From positions 13,762,100 to 13,826,099 of the forward strand of contig CANTUZ010000025.1 in assembly GCA_947846985.1 (NCBI GenBank): DNA of 64,000 nt. The letters are read 5' to 3'. The notes under the pieces are model-generated. The model ran no database searches, was not told the DNA's origin, and saw only the letters and a program-made list of their open reading frames with translations. Positions 34,357 to 44,444 of the stretch are shown here, in pieces. Numbering within the stretch: the stretch's first letter is position 1; every line of letters starts with the position of its first letter. Source of the stretch: Fratercula arctica. Taxonomy: Eukaryota; Chordata; Aves; Charadriiformes; Alcidae. Both the position numbers and the translations under genes were made by a program.

Positions 34357-34389
34357 CTGGCTGTCTCGAATCACCTCCATGTCTTCCAT
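33892..34389 (-). pseudogene. CR1 reverse transcriptase palm (FADN, inactive)
   Basis: Minus-strand frame with [41 protein letters not shown] and S-K-F-A-D-N-T-K-L. The catalytic box is normally F-A-D-D; here the second Asp is Asn, which should abolish polymerase activity. The same change is in the right arm (47123-47722). Confidence 0.85.
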
Positions 34390-34529
34390 GTGTATAGCTT
34401 CTAGGAGGATTTCTTCTATGATCTTCCCTTCTTGTTATTCTTAGCATCCCTTGCCATGTTCAGCTCCAGCCGCGCCTTGGCCTTCCTGACCTCGTCCCTA
34501 CAAACCTGGGCAGCATCCCTATACTCTTC

Positions 34530-35468
34530 TCAGGACACCTGATCCTGGTTGAACTGCCTCTGCAGTTTCTTCTTGCCTTTTAGTTTGACCAGCAGGTCCC
34601 AGCTCAGCCATGCTGGTCTCCTCCCTTTCTTACTTGATTTCTTGCACCTGGGGATTGAGAGCTCTTGTACTCTATGGAAAGCATCCTTGAAGATCTGCCA
34701 GCTCTGTTTTGCCCCCTTGTCCCTGAGGACCCTTTCCCAGGGGGTCCTATTGACTAACTCCTTGAAGAGCCGGAGGTTTGCTTTCCTAAAATTCAGGGTC
34801 CTGACTGTGCTCCTCATCTGACACGTATCCCTTAGGACTGTGAACTCCACCAGTGTGTGGTCACTGCAGCCCAGGCTGCTTCCAATCTTGACATCCCTGA
34901 TGAGCTCACTCACATTGGTGACTATGAGGCCCAGCATGGCATCCCCTCGGGTAGGGCTGTCTATTTCCTGTCTTAGGAAGTTATCATTGAGGCACTCCAG
35001 GAACCTCCTGGATTGTCTACAGCTCGCCATGTTACTTTTCCAGCAGATGTCAGGGTGGTTGAAATCCCCCAGCAGGACAAGAGCCTTCGAGCACGATGCC
35101 TCCTTTAGCTGGAGGAAGAAGGCTTCATCAGTAGGTTCCCCTTGATCAGGCGGCCTGTAGTAGACACCAACCACAAGGTTCCCCATGTTGCCTCGGCCTC
35201 TAATTCCTGTCCATAAACTTTCAACTTCCTCTTGGCTATTCTTTAGGGACATCTCTTCACACTCTATCCATTCCTTAACATAGAGGGCAACACCTCCGCC
35301 CCTCCTTCCTCGCCTGTCCCTGCTGAACAGCCTGTAGCCGTTGATAGCCACGTTCCAGTCATAGGATTCGTCCCAACAGGTTTCAGTAATGGCCACTATG
35401 TCGTAGCTTTCCAGCAGCACGGTAGCTTCCAGCTCCTCCTGTCTGTTGCATGTGCTGCATGCATTCAT
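34530..35468 (-). CDS. CR1 ORF2 endonuclease domain, intact frame (312 codons)
   Basis: An uninterrupted APE-type endonuclease that nicks target DNA to prime reverse transcription. Motifs in order: D-I-V-A-I-T-E-T (catalytic Glu), GYRLFSRDRRGRRGGGVALY, V-V-G-V-Y-Y-R-P-P, L-L-G-D-F-N-H-P (catalytic Asp and Asn), L-G-C-S-D-H-T-L-V-E-F (catalytic Asp-His). A basic linker (S-K-K-G-R-R-P-A-W-L-S) follows before the frame ends. ORF2 then continues to the RT in other frames, so the full polyprotein is broken. The true CR1 start lies upstream of the first Met shown. Confidence 0.85.
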   Translation of the reverse strand: MNACSTCNRQEELEATVLLESYDIVAITETCWDESYDWNVAINGYRLFSRDRRGRRGGGVALYVKEWIECEEMSLKNSQEEVESLWTGIRGRGNMGNLVVGVYYRPPDQGEPTDEAFFLQLKEASCSKALVLLGDFNHPDICWKSNMASCRQSRRFLECLNDNFLRQEIDSPTRGDAMLGLIVTNVSELIRDVKIGSSLGCSDHTLVEFTVLRDTCQMRSTVRTLNFRKANLRLFKELVNRTPWERVLRDKGAKQSWQIFKDAFHRVQELSIPRCKKSSKKGRRPAWLSWDLLVKLKGKKKLQRQFNQDQVS

Positions 35469-35739
35469 GTAGAGGCACTTCAGCTGGGCTGTTGGCTGTG
35501 ATGCCTTCTTAGAGGAGCACCCCTTGGGGTGTTTCTCGGGTGTTTCCCGCTGACTCGGACTACCTCAGGAGCCCCTGGCTTGTCTCCATAAGACTTTGGC
35601 TGTGATGTAGCATCCCCAGCATGCCTCGGGGCAACAGGTCGAAGGCCTTTCCTAGCGTCCCATCCTGCTAACCCTGATGTGATGTCCCACCGCTTGTCAC
35701 AGACAAGCCTGATATTATCATCCCCCTCCCCCTTCACAT

Positions 35740-36102
35740 CTAGTTTAAAGCCCTGTCGATCAGTCCCTCAATCTCTTGGGCAAAGACCCTCTTCCCCCTT
35801 TGAGAAAGGTGTCTCCCATTTGATGCCAATAAGCCCGGTGCCGTGTAGGCCATCCCGTTGTCAAAAAACCCAAAACTGTGGTGGCAACACCAGCCACGGA
35901 GCCATGTATTAATGGATTGGATCCGTCTGTTCCTTCCAATGTCACTGCCTGCAACTGGAAGGAGTGAGGAGAAAATAACTTGTGCCCCAGATTCCTTTAC
36001 CAACCTTCCCAAGGCCCTGAAGTCCCCCTTGATTGCTCTTGGTCTGTGAGTTGTAGCTTCATCTCCACCTACATGGAAAATCAGTAATGGGTAATAGTCC
36101 AA
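35740..36102 (-). pseudogene. CR1 ORF1, SGNH-esterase-like domain
   Basis: 120-codon frame with H-V-G-G-D-E-A, V-I-F-S-S-L-L-P-V-A-G, R-R-I-Q-S-I-N-T-W-L and, near the end, D-G-x-H-L-S-Q-R-G-K spacing (here N-G-R-H-L-S). This matches the esterase-type C-terminal domain known in CR1 ORF1 proteins. The domain's N-terminal nucleophile block lies in the next frame (36106-36456). A stop or shift at about 36103 separates them. Confidence 0.7.
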
Positions 36103-36105
36103 GGA

Positions 36106-36456
36106 CTATATCAAACTAGGGAGTTTCCTGGTGATGTCCTTAACCCAGGCTCCAGGAAGACAGCAGACTTCCCTGTGAGGAGGGTCTACCTGGCATATTG
36201 GACCTTCTTTTCCCCTCAGGATGGAGCCACCAATGACTACAACCCTTCTTTTCTTCCTTGTGGGTGTGGTGATAATACGGGCAGTACGCCTTTCTGACTG
36301 TGGAGATGTCTCTAGTGTAGATTGCCCATCATCCACATCCTCATTCGACTGGCCTTCCTCATTCAGTACCTCATATCTGTTGTTCAGAGGTACTGGGGGG
36401 GCAGGGGGGGCAAGGAGAGGGTTCGCCCACTGCCCCGACCATGACCTCACCTCCAT
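36106..36456 (-). pseudogene. CR1 ORF1, middle part (GGS nucleophile block)
   Basis: Frame with R-V-V-V-I-G-G-S-I-L-R-G near residues 72-83, the Gly-x-Ser block expected at the start of an SGNH esterase domain, preceded by a low-complexity acidic/Ser region. It continues into 35740-36102 after a TAG-type break. Confidence 0.65.
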
Positions 36457-36549
36457 TCACTCCCTTCATTTAGGCTTCTGCCTGACAGGAACAGGGTACA
36501 GGGGCCTCTTCATCCTGGTTGCTTTCTGCTAGGTGCTCCTGCTTCTGTT

Positions 36550-36831
36550 TCAAGGAGGGCTCCACCAGTCTATTTCTTCTTCAGCCTCCCTAATGCTTCT
36601 TACCCTTTCAACTTCCTCTCTCAGCTCTGTCACCAGGCTGAGCAGATTATTGACCTGTTTGCAATGTATGCAGCAGTTCTCATAGCTGCCTCCCATTGCT
36701 GGTGAAAGGCTCCAGCACTCCCTGCAGCCAGTGACCTGGATGGCTGCATGTCTCTGTGGGAGCTCCGTCTGGGTTCCCACATCCTTTCTGGCTAAGGCTG
36801 AGAACACAGCCTTCTTCCAGGTGGAACCCAT
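36550..36831 (-). pseudogene. CR1 ORF1, N-terminus (Cys-rich and coiled coil)
   Basis: 93-codon frame with C-R-E-C and C-C-I-H-C pairs (zinc-finger-like) followed by a heptad stretch LLSLVTELREEVERVRSIRE. This order is typical of CR1 ORF1 N-termini, which bind RNA and multimerise. It probably begins near the true ORF1 start at 36831. Confidence 0.65.
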
Positions 36832-37012
36832 AGCTAAGCTCTTTAGCCCCTAAGAGAGTGGGATGAGTGCCTATGTGGTGGTGCTCTCAGGCGACACCCT
36901 GGGTGACACTCACTCTCCGCTTCTTTACTCAAGTGCTCAGTGACCTGGTCGCTGCGCTCCCGAAAGGCTTCTTTTACGGGGGGGCAGGGAGGGGAATTTT
37001 TGGCCAGGTACA

Positions 37013-38655
37013 AGAGCTTTTGAGAATTTTGAATATCCTCGGGATGCTCAAAACAGCCTGGTCCTAGTGTTATGTCTGCTGAATATGGTCCAGGTCTCGT
37101 TTAGGGTTAAACAACTATTTAAAACTACCACCAAGAGATCTGCCCCGAGGCTGGATAGTCATGGGTGGCATGGCACGTGGGAGAACATGGACAGGTATCT
37201 AGAGAACTTCTCACCTCCAATGGTCTGGGACTTCACCCCTGAACAGCTACAGGACCCTGATAAAGTGATAGAATATTTTAAAGGAAAAAGCTGTGGCTAT
37301 TTCAGAGAGGCACAACTCACCGCACTGTCCTGGGCCCTGGCCAGTATCTACCAAACACTGCTCAATATTATGCAGCACCCTCAGGGGAAAGAGAGGGAAA
37401 CCACGATGAGAGACACTGCGGCTACTCTCACCCCGGGGCAGGCAATGCGGCTACTCCAACCGCGGTGGCAGGCACTGCAGCTGAACCAGAAAACCAACCC
37501 ATGCTGGTATCAGTTGCCCCTGTACAGAAGAAGAAATACACCAAGAAATCAGTTCACTTAGTAAGGGATGATGACGAACCAGGGCCATCACAAGATCAGG
37601 AGGAAGAGGCAGAACCAGAGATAATCACCTGATCCCTATCCCTGAGTGAGCTGTGGAATATGTGAAAAGATTTCAGCCGATTACCTGGTGAGCACATTGT
37701 CACCTGGCTACTCTGATGCTGGGATATCAGGGCCAGTAGCCTGGAATTAGAGGATAGGGAAGCCAGGCAGCTGGGATCCCTGTCTAGGGAAGGAAGGATG
37801 GACAAGGCAATTGGGAAAAAGACCCAAGCCCTCAGCCTCTGGAGGCGACTCCTGTCAGGTGTGAGGGAAAGGTACCCTTTCACAGAATCACAGAATGGTA
37901 GGGTTGGAAGGGACCTCTGGAGAAAATCTAGTCCAACATGCCTGCCAGAGCAGGGTCACCTAGAGCAGGTTCAGTGAAGATGTTGTATGTCAGCCAAGCA
38001 AGTGGACTACCATGGAAAGAGGTATCCAGTACCTGAGAGAATTAGCCTTGTGGGAGATGATTTGTTATGACCCAGACAATGAACAGTTACCCACAGATCC
38101 TGATGAGGTGCAATGCACATGGTCCCTGTGGCGGATGTTTGTACGGAGTGCACCATTGTCGCATACCAAGTCACTAGCAGTAATGGAATGGAAAGGCGAA
38201 GAGGGACCACCGGTGGATGAGGTGGCTGGCCGGCTCCAGCGATATGAAGAAATCCTCTCTTCCCCCCCTTGTCTCAGCTGTGGAGACACCGTCCCAGAAG
38301 GTCCAGCAACTTGAAGAGAATATATCCTACTCCCCACCTGTAAGGGCCAGCATCTCAGCTATTAGGAGCAGGCATTTCCCCACTCAAGAGAGAGAGTACA
38401 GAGGGTACACACCACGAGGCACCCTGTGGTTCTACCTGCATGACCATGGAGAGGACATGAGGAAGTGAGACAACCTACCTCGATCCTACAGGCACGGGTA
38501 CAGGAGTTGCAAGGAAGGATAACCACAAAAGGGGATCCCTCCAGGAAAATTGCCACTCCAGTTTCCAGCGGGCATTCCCCAGACAGAGCAGAAGGCCTGA
38601 TCTTGCTTCTGATCCTCTTGAAGGAACTTCCAAGTCATTTCTGCAAGAAGTGAGT
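37013..38655 (+). pseudogene. gag of provirus 2 (broken)
   Basis: 37067-37561 matches the W-H-G-M-W-E-N-M domain of provirus 1 (here W-H-G-T-W-E-N-M); 38012-38468 matches the capsid-like and coiled-coil regions (M-E-R-G-I-Q-Y-L-R-E-L-A). Stops (TGA near 37631, 37715), an 87-bp CR1 insert and frame shifts disrupt it. Two adjacent TAG codons at about 38673-38678 follow G-Y-H-D-Q. Confidence 0.75.
37883..37969 (-). mobile_element. short CR1 tail inserted in gag, TTCA duplication
   Basis: Inverted CR1 3' end (CAGAATCACAGAATGGTAGG) of only 87 bp. TTCA at 37879-37882 and 37970-37973 flanks it, and provirus 1 has a single TTCA at this point, which dates the insertion after the provirus. Confidence 0.85.
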
Positions 38656-38679
38656 ACCGGATACCATGACCAGTAGTAG

Positions 38680-39002
38680 AGGGGCCCTGCCTCCAGCCAG
38701 GTGGAGGAAAGGGACAACCGGGTTTATTGGACAGTGTGGATGCGATGGCCTGGCACATCAGACCCACAGGAGTATAAGGCTCTAGTGGACACAGGAGCAC
38801 AGTGCACCCTAATACCATCAAGCTATAGAGGGGCAGAACCCATTTGTATTTCTGGGGTCACAGGGGGATCCCAAGAGTTGACTGTACTGGAGGTGGAAGT
38901 GAGCCTGACTGGGAATGAGTGGCAAAAGCATCCCATTGTGACTGGCCCAGATGCTCCGTGCATCCTTGGTATAGATTACCTCAGGAGAGGGTATTTTAGG
39001 GA
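38680..39002 (+). CDS. retroviral aspartic protease (provirus 2)
   Basis: Uninterrupted from the gag stop, with L-V-D-T-G-A-Q-C-T-L-I-P and I-L-G-I-D-Y-L. Unlike provirus 1, this frame stays open into the RT (38701-39522, 273 codons), which shows that protease and pol share a frame in this family. Confidence 0.78.
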
Positions 39003-39540
39003 CCCAAAAGGGTATTGGTGGGCTTTTGGCATAGCTGCCTTGGAGATGGAGGAAGTTAAACAGTTGTCTACCTTGCCTGGTCTCTCGGAGGACCCTTCTG
39101 TTGTGGGGTTGTTGAGGGTCGAAGAACAGCAGGTGCCAATTGCTACCACAATGGTGCATCGGTGGCAATATCGCACTAACAGAGACTCTCTGATTCCCAT
39201 CCATAAGCTGATTCGTCAACTAGAGGTTCAAGGAGTGATCAGCAAGACTCGTTCACCCTTTAACAGACCCATATGGCCAGTGCGAAAATCTAATGGAGAG
39301 TGGAGGCTAACAGTGGACTATCGTGGCCTGAATGAAGTCACACCGCTGCTGAGAGCTGCCATGATGGATATGCTAGAACTTCAATATGAACTGGAGTCAA
39401 AGGCGGCCAAGTGGTATGCCACAATTGATATCACTAATGCATTTTTCTCAATCCCTTTGGCAGCAGAGTGCAGGCCACAGTTTGCTTTCACTTGGAGGGG
39501 TGTGCAGTGCACCTGGAATTGATTGCCCCGGGGTGGAAAC
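39003..39540 (+). pseudogene. pol: RT N-terminal part (provirus 2, truncated by deletion)
   Basis: Contains P-V-R-K-S-N-G-E-W-R-L-T-V-D-Y-R and Y-A-T-I-D-I-T-N-A-F-F (catalytic motif A), then stops at a TGA after C-T-W-N. The C motif (YIDD), RNase H and integrase N-terminus are deleted. Confidence 0.82.
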
Positions 39541-39847
39541 ACAGCCTCATAGACGCCTGGGCCAAAGAGCATGGTATTGAGTGGGTGTATCACATCCCCT
39601 ATCATGCATCAGCCTCTGGGAAGACAGAACGGTACAATGGACTGTTAAAAACTACACTGAGAGCAATGGGTGGTGGGACCTTAAAACATTGGGATACACA
39701 TTTAGTAATAGCCACCTAGTTAGTTAACACCAGGCGATCTACCAGTCAAGCTGGCCCTGCCCAGTCAAAACTTCCACGTACTGTAGAAGGGGATAACGTC
39801 CCCGTAGTGCACATGAAGAATATGTTAGGGAAGACAGTATGGGTTAG
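39541..39847 (+). pseudogene. pol: integrase core end and C-terminus (provirus 2)
   Basis: Begins at an internal deletion joining RT to integrase. It reads A-W-A-K-E-H-G-I-E-W-V-Y-H-I-P-Y-H, then G-K-T-E-R-Y-N-G, which holds the third catalytic residue (Glu). A TAG at about 39717 ends the frame. It is interrupted by a solo LTR at 39848. Confidence 0.8.
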
Positions 39848-40419
39848 TGTTATGGTTTTAGAAAACCCATAACAATTTATTGTCGTTTAGACAATTATTC
39901 TATCACCCAATGACCCCTCCTCACCCGGAAAGGGGAATCGGGGAAAGCAAGGAAACACGAGGGTTGAAATATAAATAGATTTAATAGGATAAGACTAAAC
40001 AATTAACAATAATACTAAAGAACCAGTATTAATCCCGATACTAATATAAAATATACAAGAAGTATACTCAACTAATTATATCAGTAGGAAGCTGTGCACT
40101 CCCAGCAGTGGACAACAAACATCAGACACTGCAAGTGCAACTGCTTCGGGAGGAAGGGAAGGGCTCGGGGTCTGGCACCGGGGCAAGGAGTTTCTCTGGA
40201 CTGCCACCATCAAGGGAGACAGAGACTATGCAGCAAACTTTCTAATTTATGTAGAATGTGACTTTCATGGTATGAAATAATCCTGTTGGCCAGCTTGGGT
40301 CAAATGTCCAGACCTTGCTCCTCCTCATCCCTGCCCCTAGCAAGACTTGAAAACACTGCGACCTTGAATCCCACATAGCCTAGCTGGCTATAAAGTAAAT
40401 ATTTTCATGAATTCAGACA
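39848..40419 (-). mobile_element. solo LTR, family C, 572 bp, 4-bp TSD
   Basis: On the minus strand it starts TGTCTGAATTCATG and ends CCATAACA. TTAG at 39844-39847 and 40420-40423 forms a 4-bp duplication, which fits class I (gammaretrovirus-like) ERVs. A short inverted repeat (GTTATGGTTTT against AAAACCCATAAC) lies at its terminus. Confidence 0.75.
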
Positions 40420-40423
40420 TTAG

Positions 40424-41161
40424 AGTCTTCCAAAAGTGGAGTTTTCCCCAGCATTAGAAGAGAAATTAGTCCTGTGTCACTCAACCCAGGACAGTTATTC
40501 CTGCCTCAAGCAAAGGCAAACCCATCTGCAGGATTGCTTTTGCTCAAGGACCTGGGAGCACTTGGTGGCTGATGCGGAAGGATGGGGAAGTATGATGTGT
40601 ACCTCATGGGGATCTGATTTTGGGCAAGAATAGCCAATGAATCAAATTGTATGATGTTAATTACTAAATAATCCTGCTACTGTATGTCATCATTACTATA
40701 ATTGCTATCAGCTGTACTACAGTAAGAATCACCCAAACTAATGACAGATGGACTTTGATGAAAAAAACAAGTAAAGTGCAGTGGTGATGGGATCAGAACT
40801 GACATCAGCAGCTGGCGCCCAGCAACTTCCTGGAGATTGACATCTTCATCCCACGGACCATTGGCATGGACCGCACCAGATACACCAGCCGCGAGCTCCG
40901 AATACAGCATGCAACAGTCCAGCACCACACACCATCTTGGCTGCCCTGAGAGACTGTTCTAACAGATGGATCCCAAAGTCATGGTTTAAATGAACTCAAC
41001 AGACATTTTAGAGGGATGGCCCATAAACTAAGGGAATTATATCTGTATGTGTAGATATGTACATATACATATATCTCAAAGACAGGGAAAAGTAGAGGTA
41101 GTTAATTGGAAACTGTAAGATCTGGGCATGACGTAGATGGTATAGAATAAGTGGTGGATAA
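40424..41161 (+). other. 3' untranslated region of provirus 2
   Basis: Sequence between the integrase end and the 3' LTR. From about 40890 it matches the corresponding part of provirus 4 (minus strand 61280-61530). No env reading frame is present. Confidence 0.7.
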
Positions 41162-41501
41162 TGTCCTGTTTCTGGCAGGGATAGGGTTAATTTTCCCAAG
41201 GAGCTGGCACTGGCACAGGACACAGGTATTCGATACCATGTGACACCATGCCAAGTATATAGTCGGGGAGCTGACCAGGGGAGGGGGGTCAGGAAATTGC
41301 TGCTTGGGAGCAGACTGGGGGCTTCCCCGGACCAGTCAGTGAGCAGTGGTACATTAATCATGTTTTGTACATTACCCTATCAGTATTATTGTTGTTGTTT
41401 TCCTCTTTTCCTTCCCTGTTCTGTTAAACTGCATTTATCTCAACCCACAAGTTTTGCCTTTTTCTTCCGATTCTTCCCCCCATCCCACAGCTGTGGGGGG
41501 A
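41162..41501 (+). repeat. 3' LTR of provirus 2 (family A), first part
   Basis: Starts TGTCCTGTTTCTGG and is cut at CACAGCTGTGGGGGGA by provirus 3. The last 58 bp of the LTR (TGGGGGTGAGC...CTACAACA) are found at 44353-44410. Confidence 0.82.
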
Positions 41502-42233
41502 TGTCCTGGTTTGAGGTAAACAGAACCAATTTTCTGTTCAGTAATTTTACTTTTCAGTTAAGCTTCTTCTAACTAACTGAACACTGAAATTAACAGTATA
41601 TTGTGCGGAAACTCTTCGTTCTCAGAGTGATAAGACCTGATTATGCCAAGGAATGGTATGCAGAGAGGCCCTTGCTTATACTTATTGCTATAACAACCGA
41701 GGTCAACTAACTTCGTTATTTGCCCTGTTGAAGGGTCGGAAGTGGAAAAGCGTAGAGGGGTTGCAGCTGTGGGGAGGAGCGGACAGGACAGGTGACCCAA
41801 AACTGACCAACAGGGTTTTCCATCCCATCTGCCTCATGCTCAGTATAAAAGCTGGGGGATCAAAGGGTCATCCCTCTTTCTTCAATGGCCAGTGTCCAAG
41901 GAGGACTCTGTCTGTTAGTCTGCCTTTGATCCTGATCCAAGCATTCCTGACTCCAGATCCGGAATCCAGTTCCCGTCCATCACTGAGTCCAGTCTGGGAC
42001 TTTCCCAGTGCTTGCTGGTGATGTGATCGTCATCCTGGGAGCTTGATATGGTTTTGTATATATTGTATATATTTCTTTATTATTATTTTATTAATTTATT
42101 AATATTTTATTAAAGTAGTTTAGTTTTTTCTAAACTCATAAATCTCTCTATCTCTCGCTCTCCTCTCTTTGGAGAGAGAGGTGTCAGGGAGCATCTGTCG
42201 TTCTCATTGGCCAACCCGGCCCAAACCACAACA
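41502..42233 (+). repeat. 5' LTR of provirus 3 (family B, 732 bp)
   Basis: Starts TGTCCTGGTTTGAGG and ends AAACCACAACA. It is the plus-strand relative of the solo LTR at 18868-19589. An AT-rich stretch at about 42055-42115 precedes a CT/GA-rich tract (42140-42180). Confidence 0.85.
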
Positions 42234-42841
42234 GATTTATTGTCGGCCAACGTGCTTGTGCAGTGCTCGACCGGGGCTCTGACAGACTGCCTGAATAGTT
42301 TGAATTCCAGCTTACTCAGAGATTAAAACAGACAGCTCACATCATGTTGTTTTTGGAGACAATACTGTATCATTTCTTCATAGGGATTTGTTTAAAGTTA
42401 GTTGATACAGTACCGCTTAACTTGCCATATGTGTTGTATAATTTATGTGCTTTTTGTGTCTGTATGTGGTGGTTCAAACGTGGTATTCTGCTGTTGTGTT
42501 TAATTCTCATCCATACTGTGATCGAATGGATAGCTTCTTTACCGGATACCTCAGGCATTACATAATGGATTCTGTTACTAATTACACTTTCAATTTTACC
42601 TTGGGAATGTTTACTTTGCCCTTTACTGCTCATGCCAAACTGTCACCATCAGAGCTAGGGGATGGATCCCATTCAGATTTCAGAAATTATGGTTGCTTTT
42701 TTAAAGTCATGATTTTATTGTCAATTTTCCTGCATGGGTTGCAGAGGTAGTTTCTTTTTAAATCTCAGTGCAGGAATAGGTGCTATATGACATCCACTGC
42801 CACTACTCAGACTCCATCAGCAATGGCACAAGTTGCCCCAG
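42234..42841 (+). mobile_element. provirus 3 internal region, first part
   Basis: Follows the LTR with a degenerate primer site at 42241-42258 (12 of 18 positions match the tRNA-Lys1,2 site). 42344-42565 is a strongly hydrophobic frame beginning M-L-F-L-E-T-I-L-Y-H-F-F, in the same place as the hydrophobic gag start of provirus 1. A frame shift leads to 42445-42750. It is interrupted by a solo LTR at 42842. Confidence 0.7.
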
Positions 42842-43199
42842 TGTCCTGGTTCCGGTGGGGATAGGGTTAATTCTCCCCAGGACACAGGTATTCCATGCCA
42901 TGTGAGCCATGCCCATCCTGAGCTGCCGGGGGAGTGGGCAGGAATTCAGCTGCTTGGAGCGGGCTAGGGCATCCTGGGTCTGGTCGGTGAGCAACAGCGA
43001 GCAGCGGTTCCATAATCGTGTTTCTATATTCCTCTATTCGTGTTATTGTTGTTGTTTTCTTGTTCCCTCTGCTGTTCTGTTAAACTGCCTTTGTCTCAAC
43101 CCAAGAGTTTTGCCTTTTTCTTTTGATTCTTCCCATATTGGGAAGGCCTGAGCGAGTGGCACGTGGTTCTTTGTTGCCGTCTGAGGCTAAACCATGACA
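42842..43199 (+). mobile_element. solo LTR, family A, 358 bp, near-perfect 5-bp TSD
   Basis: Starts TGTCCTGGTTCCGG and ends ACCATGACA. It is flanked by CCCAG and CCCGG (4 of 5 match). It lies inside provirus 3, which itself lies inside an older family A LTR. Confidence 0.82.
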
Positions 43200-44298
43200 C
43201 CCGGTGACCAGAAATTAAAAAAGGTCAGTTCGTTCCCCTGTCCCTTGTGACAAAGACCAGCGAAAGCCAGATACCAGGCGAGAGGACTCTTCTGATGAAG
43301 ACCTAAGAACCTGTCCTTCTAAAGTAGATCCAGGAAAAGGTCCTTCTCAAGCAGATCGGAGTAGGCTCCTTCTTGGGCAGCGTGAGCACAGGAGGAGGAA
43401 TCAGATACAGAGGTAATCATTAATTCCTTCTCTATGAAGGATCTGCAAAATATGAGAAAGGATTTTAGCTGTAATGATGGTGAGACACTTATCTCCTGGT
43501 TGCTTTGATGCTGTGATAATGGGGCTGATACCATGGATTTAGAAGGTAGAGTAGCTACACAGTTGGGAAACCTGGCCAGAGATGGAGGTATAGATAAAGT
43601 GTTTGGGAGAAAGTCAAACACTCTCAGTCTCTGGAGGTGACTAATATCAGCCGTAAAGTGCAGGTATCCCTTTAAGGATGATATAACATGCCACCCAAGT
43701 AAATGGACCACCATAGAGAAAGTTATTAAGTACCTGAGAGAATCGGCTGTGCAAGAGGCGATTTATGGTGACTGGCAAGTGAATGTAGACCCTGATGAAA
43801 TGCCACGCAAACAACCTATGTTGCGGAAGTTTGTGCAGAGTGCACCATCACTGTATTCCCACATATTGTCAACAGTGGTCTGGGGAGGATCTGATGATGA
43901 TGCACTAACTGTAAATGAAGTGGCTAACAGAATGTTGCAGTATGAAGACAGTCTCTCTCATCCCCTCACTGTAGCAGCTGTGGAAAAATTGACTGATAAA
44001 ACTGAGAAAATGATTGAGAAAAATGAGAAACTGTTTGATAAACTGTCTAGGATGGAAGAAAGATCCCATTCTTCCATTGCATGGACCCACATTGCAGTCA
44101 TTAGGAGATGTCCTCCAACAAGACCGATGCAGAAGAAACAGAACACACTATGAGACATCCTGTGGTTTTGCCTCTGTGACTATAGAGAGGACATGAGTAA
44201 GTGGGATAAAAGACCTACCTCAGCCCTACAGGCACAACTAAGTGAATTACAAGGCAAAACAGAGAGAAGAAAGAATTCTTCCAGGAGGACAGCTGCTC
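43200..44298 (+). pseudogene. gag of provirus 3, capsid-like part (broken)
   Basis: 43405-43740 reads in pieces as L-Q-N-M-R-K-D-F-S and M-D-L-E-G-R-V-A-T-Q-L-G, homologous to the capsid-like region of provirus 1 but diverged. 43749-44153 has F-V-Q-S-A-P-S-L-Y-S and a clear coiled coil (EKLTDKTEKMIEKNEKLFDK). Stops and shifts prevent a full protein. Pol is entirely missing. Confidence 0.7.
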
Positions 44299-44352
44299 CA
44301 GTCAGGGGGAGCATCTGTTGTTCTCATTGCCCAATCCGGCCCAAACCACAAC
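44299..44352 (+). repeat. remnant of 3' LTR of provirus 3
   Basis: About 54 bp matching the last part of the family B LTR (GGGAGCATCTGTTGTTCTC), ending CCACAAC directly before the rest of the family A LTR. The remainder of this LTR and all of pol have been deleted. Confidence 0.75.
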
Positions 44353-44410
44353 TGGGGGTGAGCAAGTGGCCATGTGGTTCTTTGTTGCCAGCTGAGGCTA
44401 AACTACAACA
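44353..44410 (+). repeat. 3' LTR of provirus 2 (family A), last part
   Basis: TGGGGGTGAGCAAGTGGCC through CTACAACA continues the LTR broken off at 41501. Confidence 0.78.
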
Positions 44411-44444
44411 CATGGAGTCAAGTTCTGATGCTATTTGAAGGCTG

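Larger units (their letters stand above)
34357..37012 (-). mobile_element. CR1 LINE, 5' half (ORF1 and endonuclease)
   Basis: Continues on the minus strand upstream of the RT region: the linker, an intact endonuclease frame (34530-35468), an ORF1 region (35740-36831) and a 5'UTR-like stretch to about 37012, where ERV gag sequence begins. This makes it nearly full length at its 5' end, unusual for CR1, if it is really joined to the RT region in the left arm. Confidence 0.82.
37013..41501 (+). mobile_element. ERV-L-like provirus 2 (main part; LTR end at 44353-44410)
   Basis: Same family as provirus 1 but lacking its 5' LTR and gag start; similarity begins at AGCTTTTGAGAATTTTGA. It runs through gag, protease, part of RT, then jumps by deletion into integrase, then a 3' untranslated region and a family A LTR. 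Insertions split it: CR1 (37883-37969), a solo LTR (39848-40419), and provirus 3 (41502-44352). Confidence 0.85.

Noticed and set aside
42842..43199. 5' LTR of a new provirus running into 43200-44298
   Set aside because: No primer site follows, the flanks form a near-perfect 5-bp duplication, and the sequence on both sides belongs to provirus 3, so it is a solo LTR.
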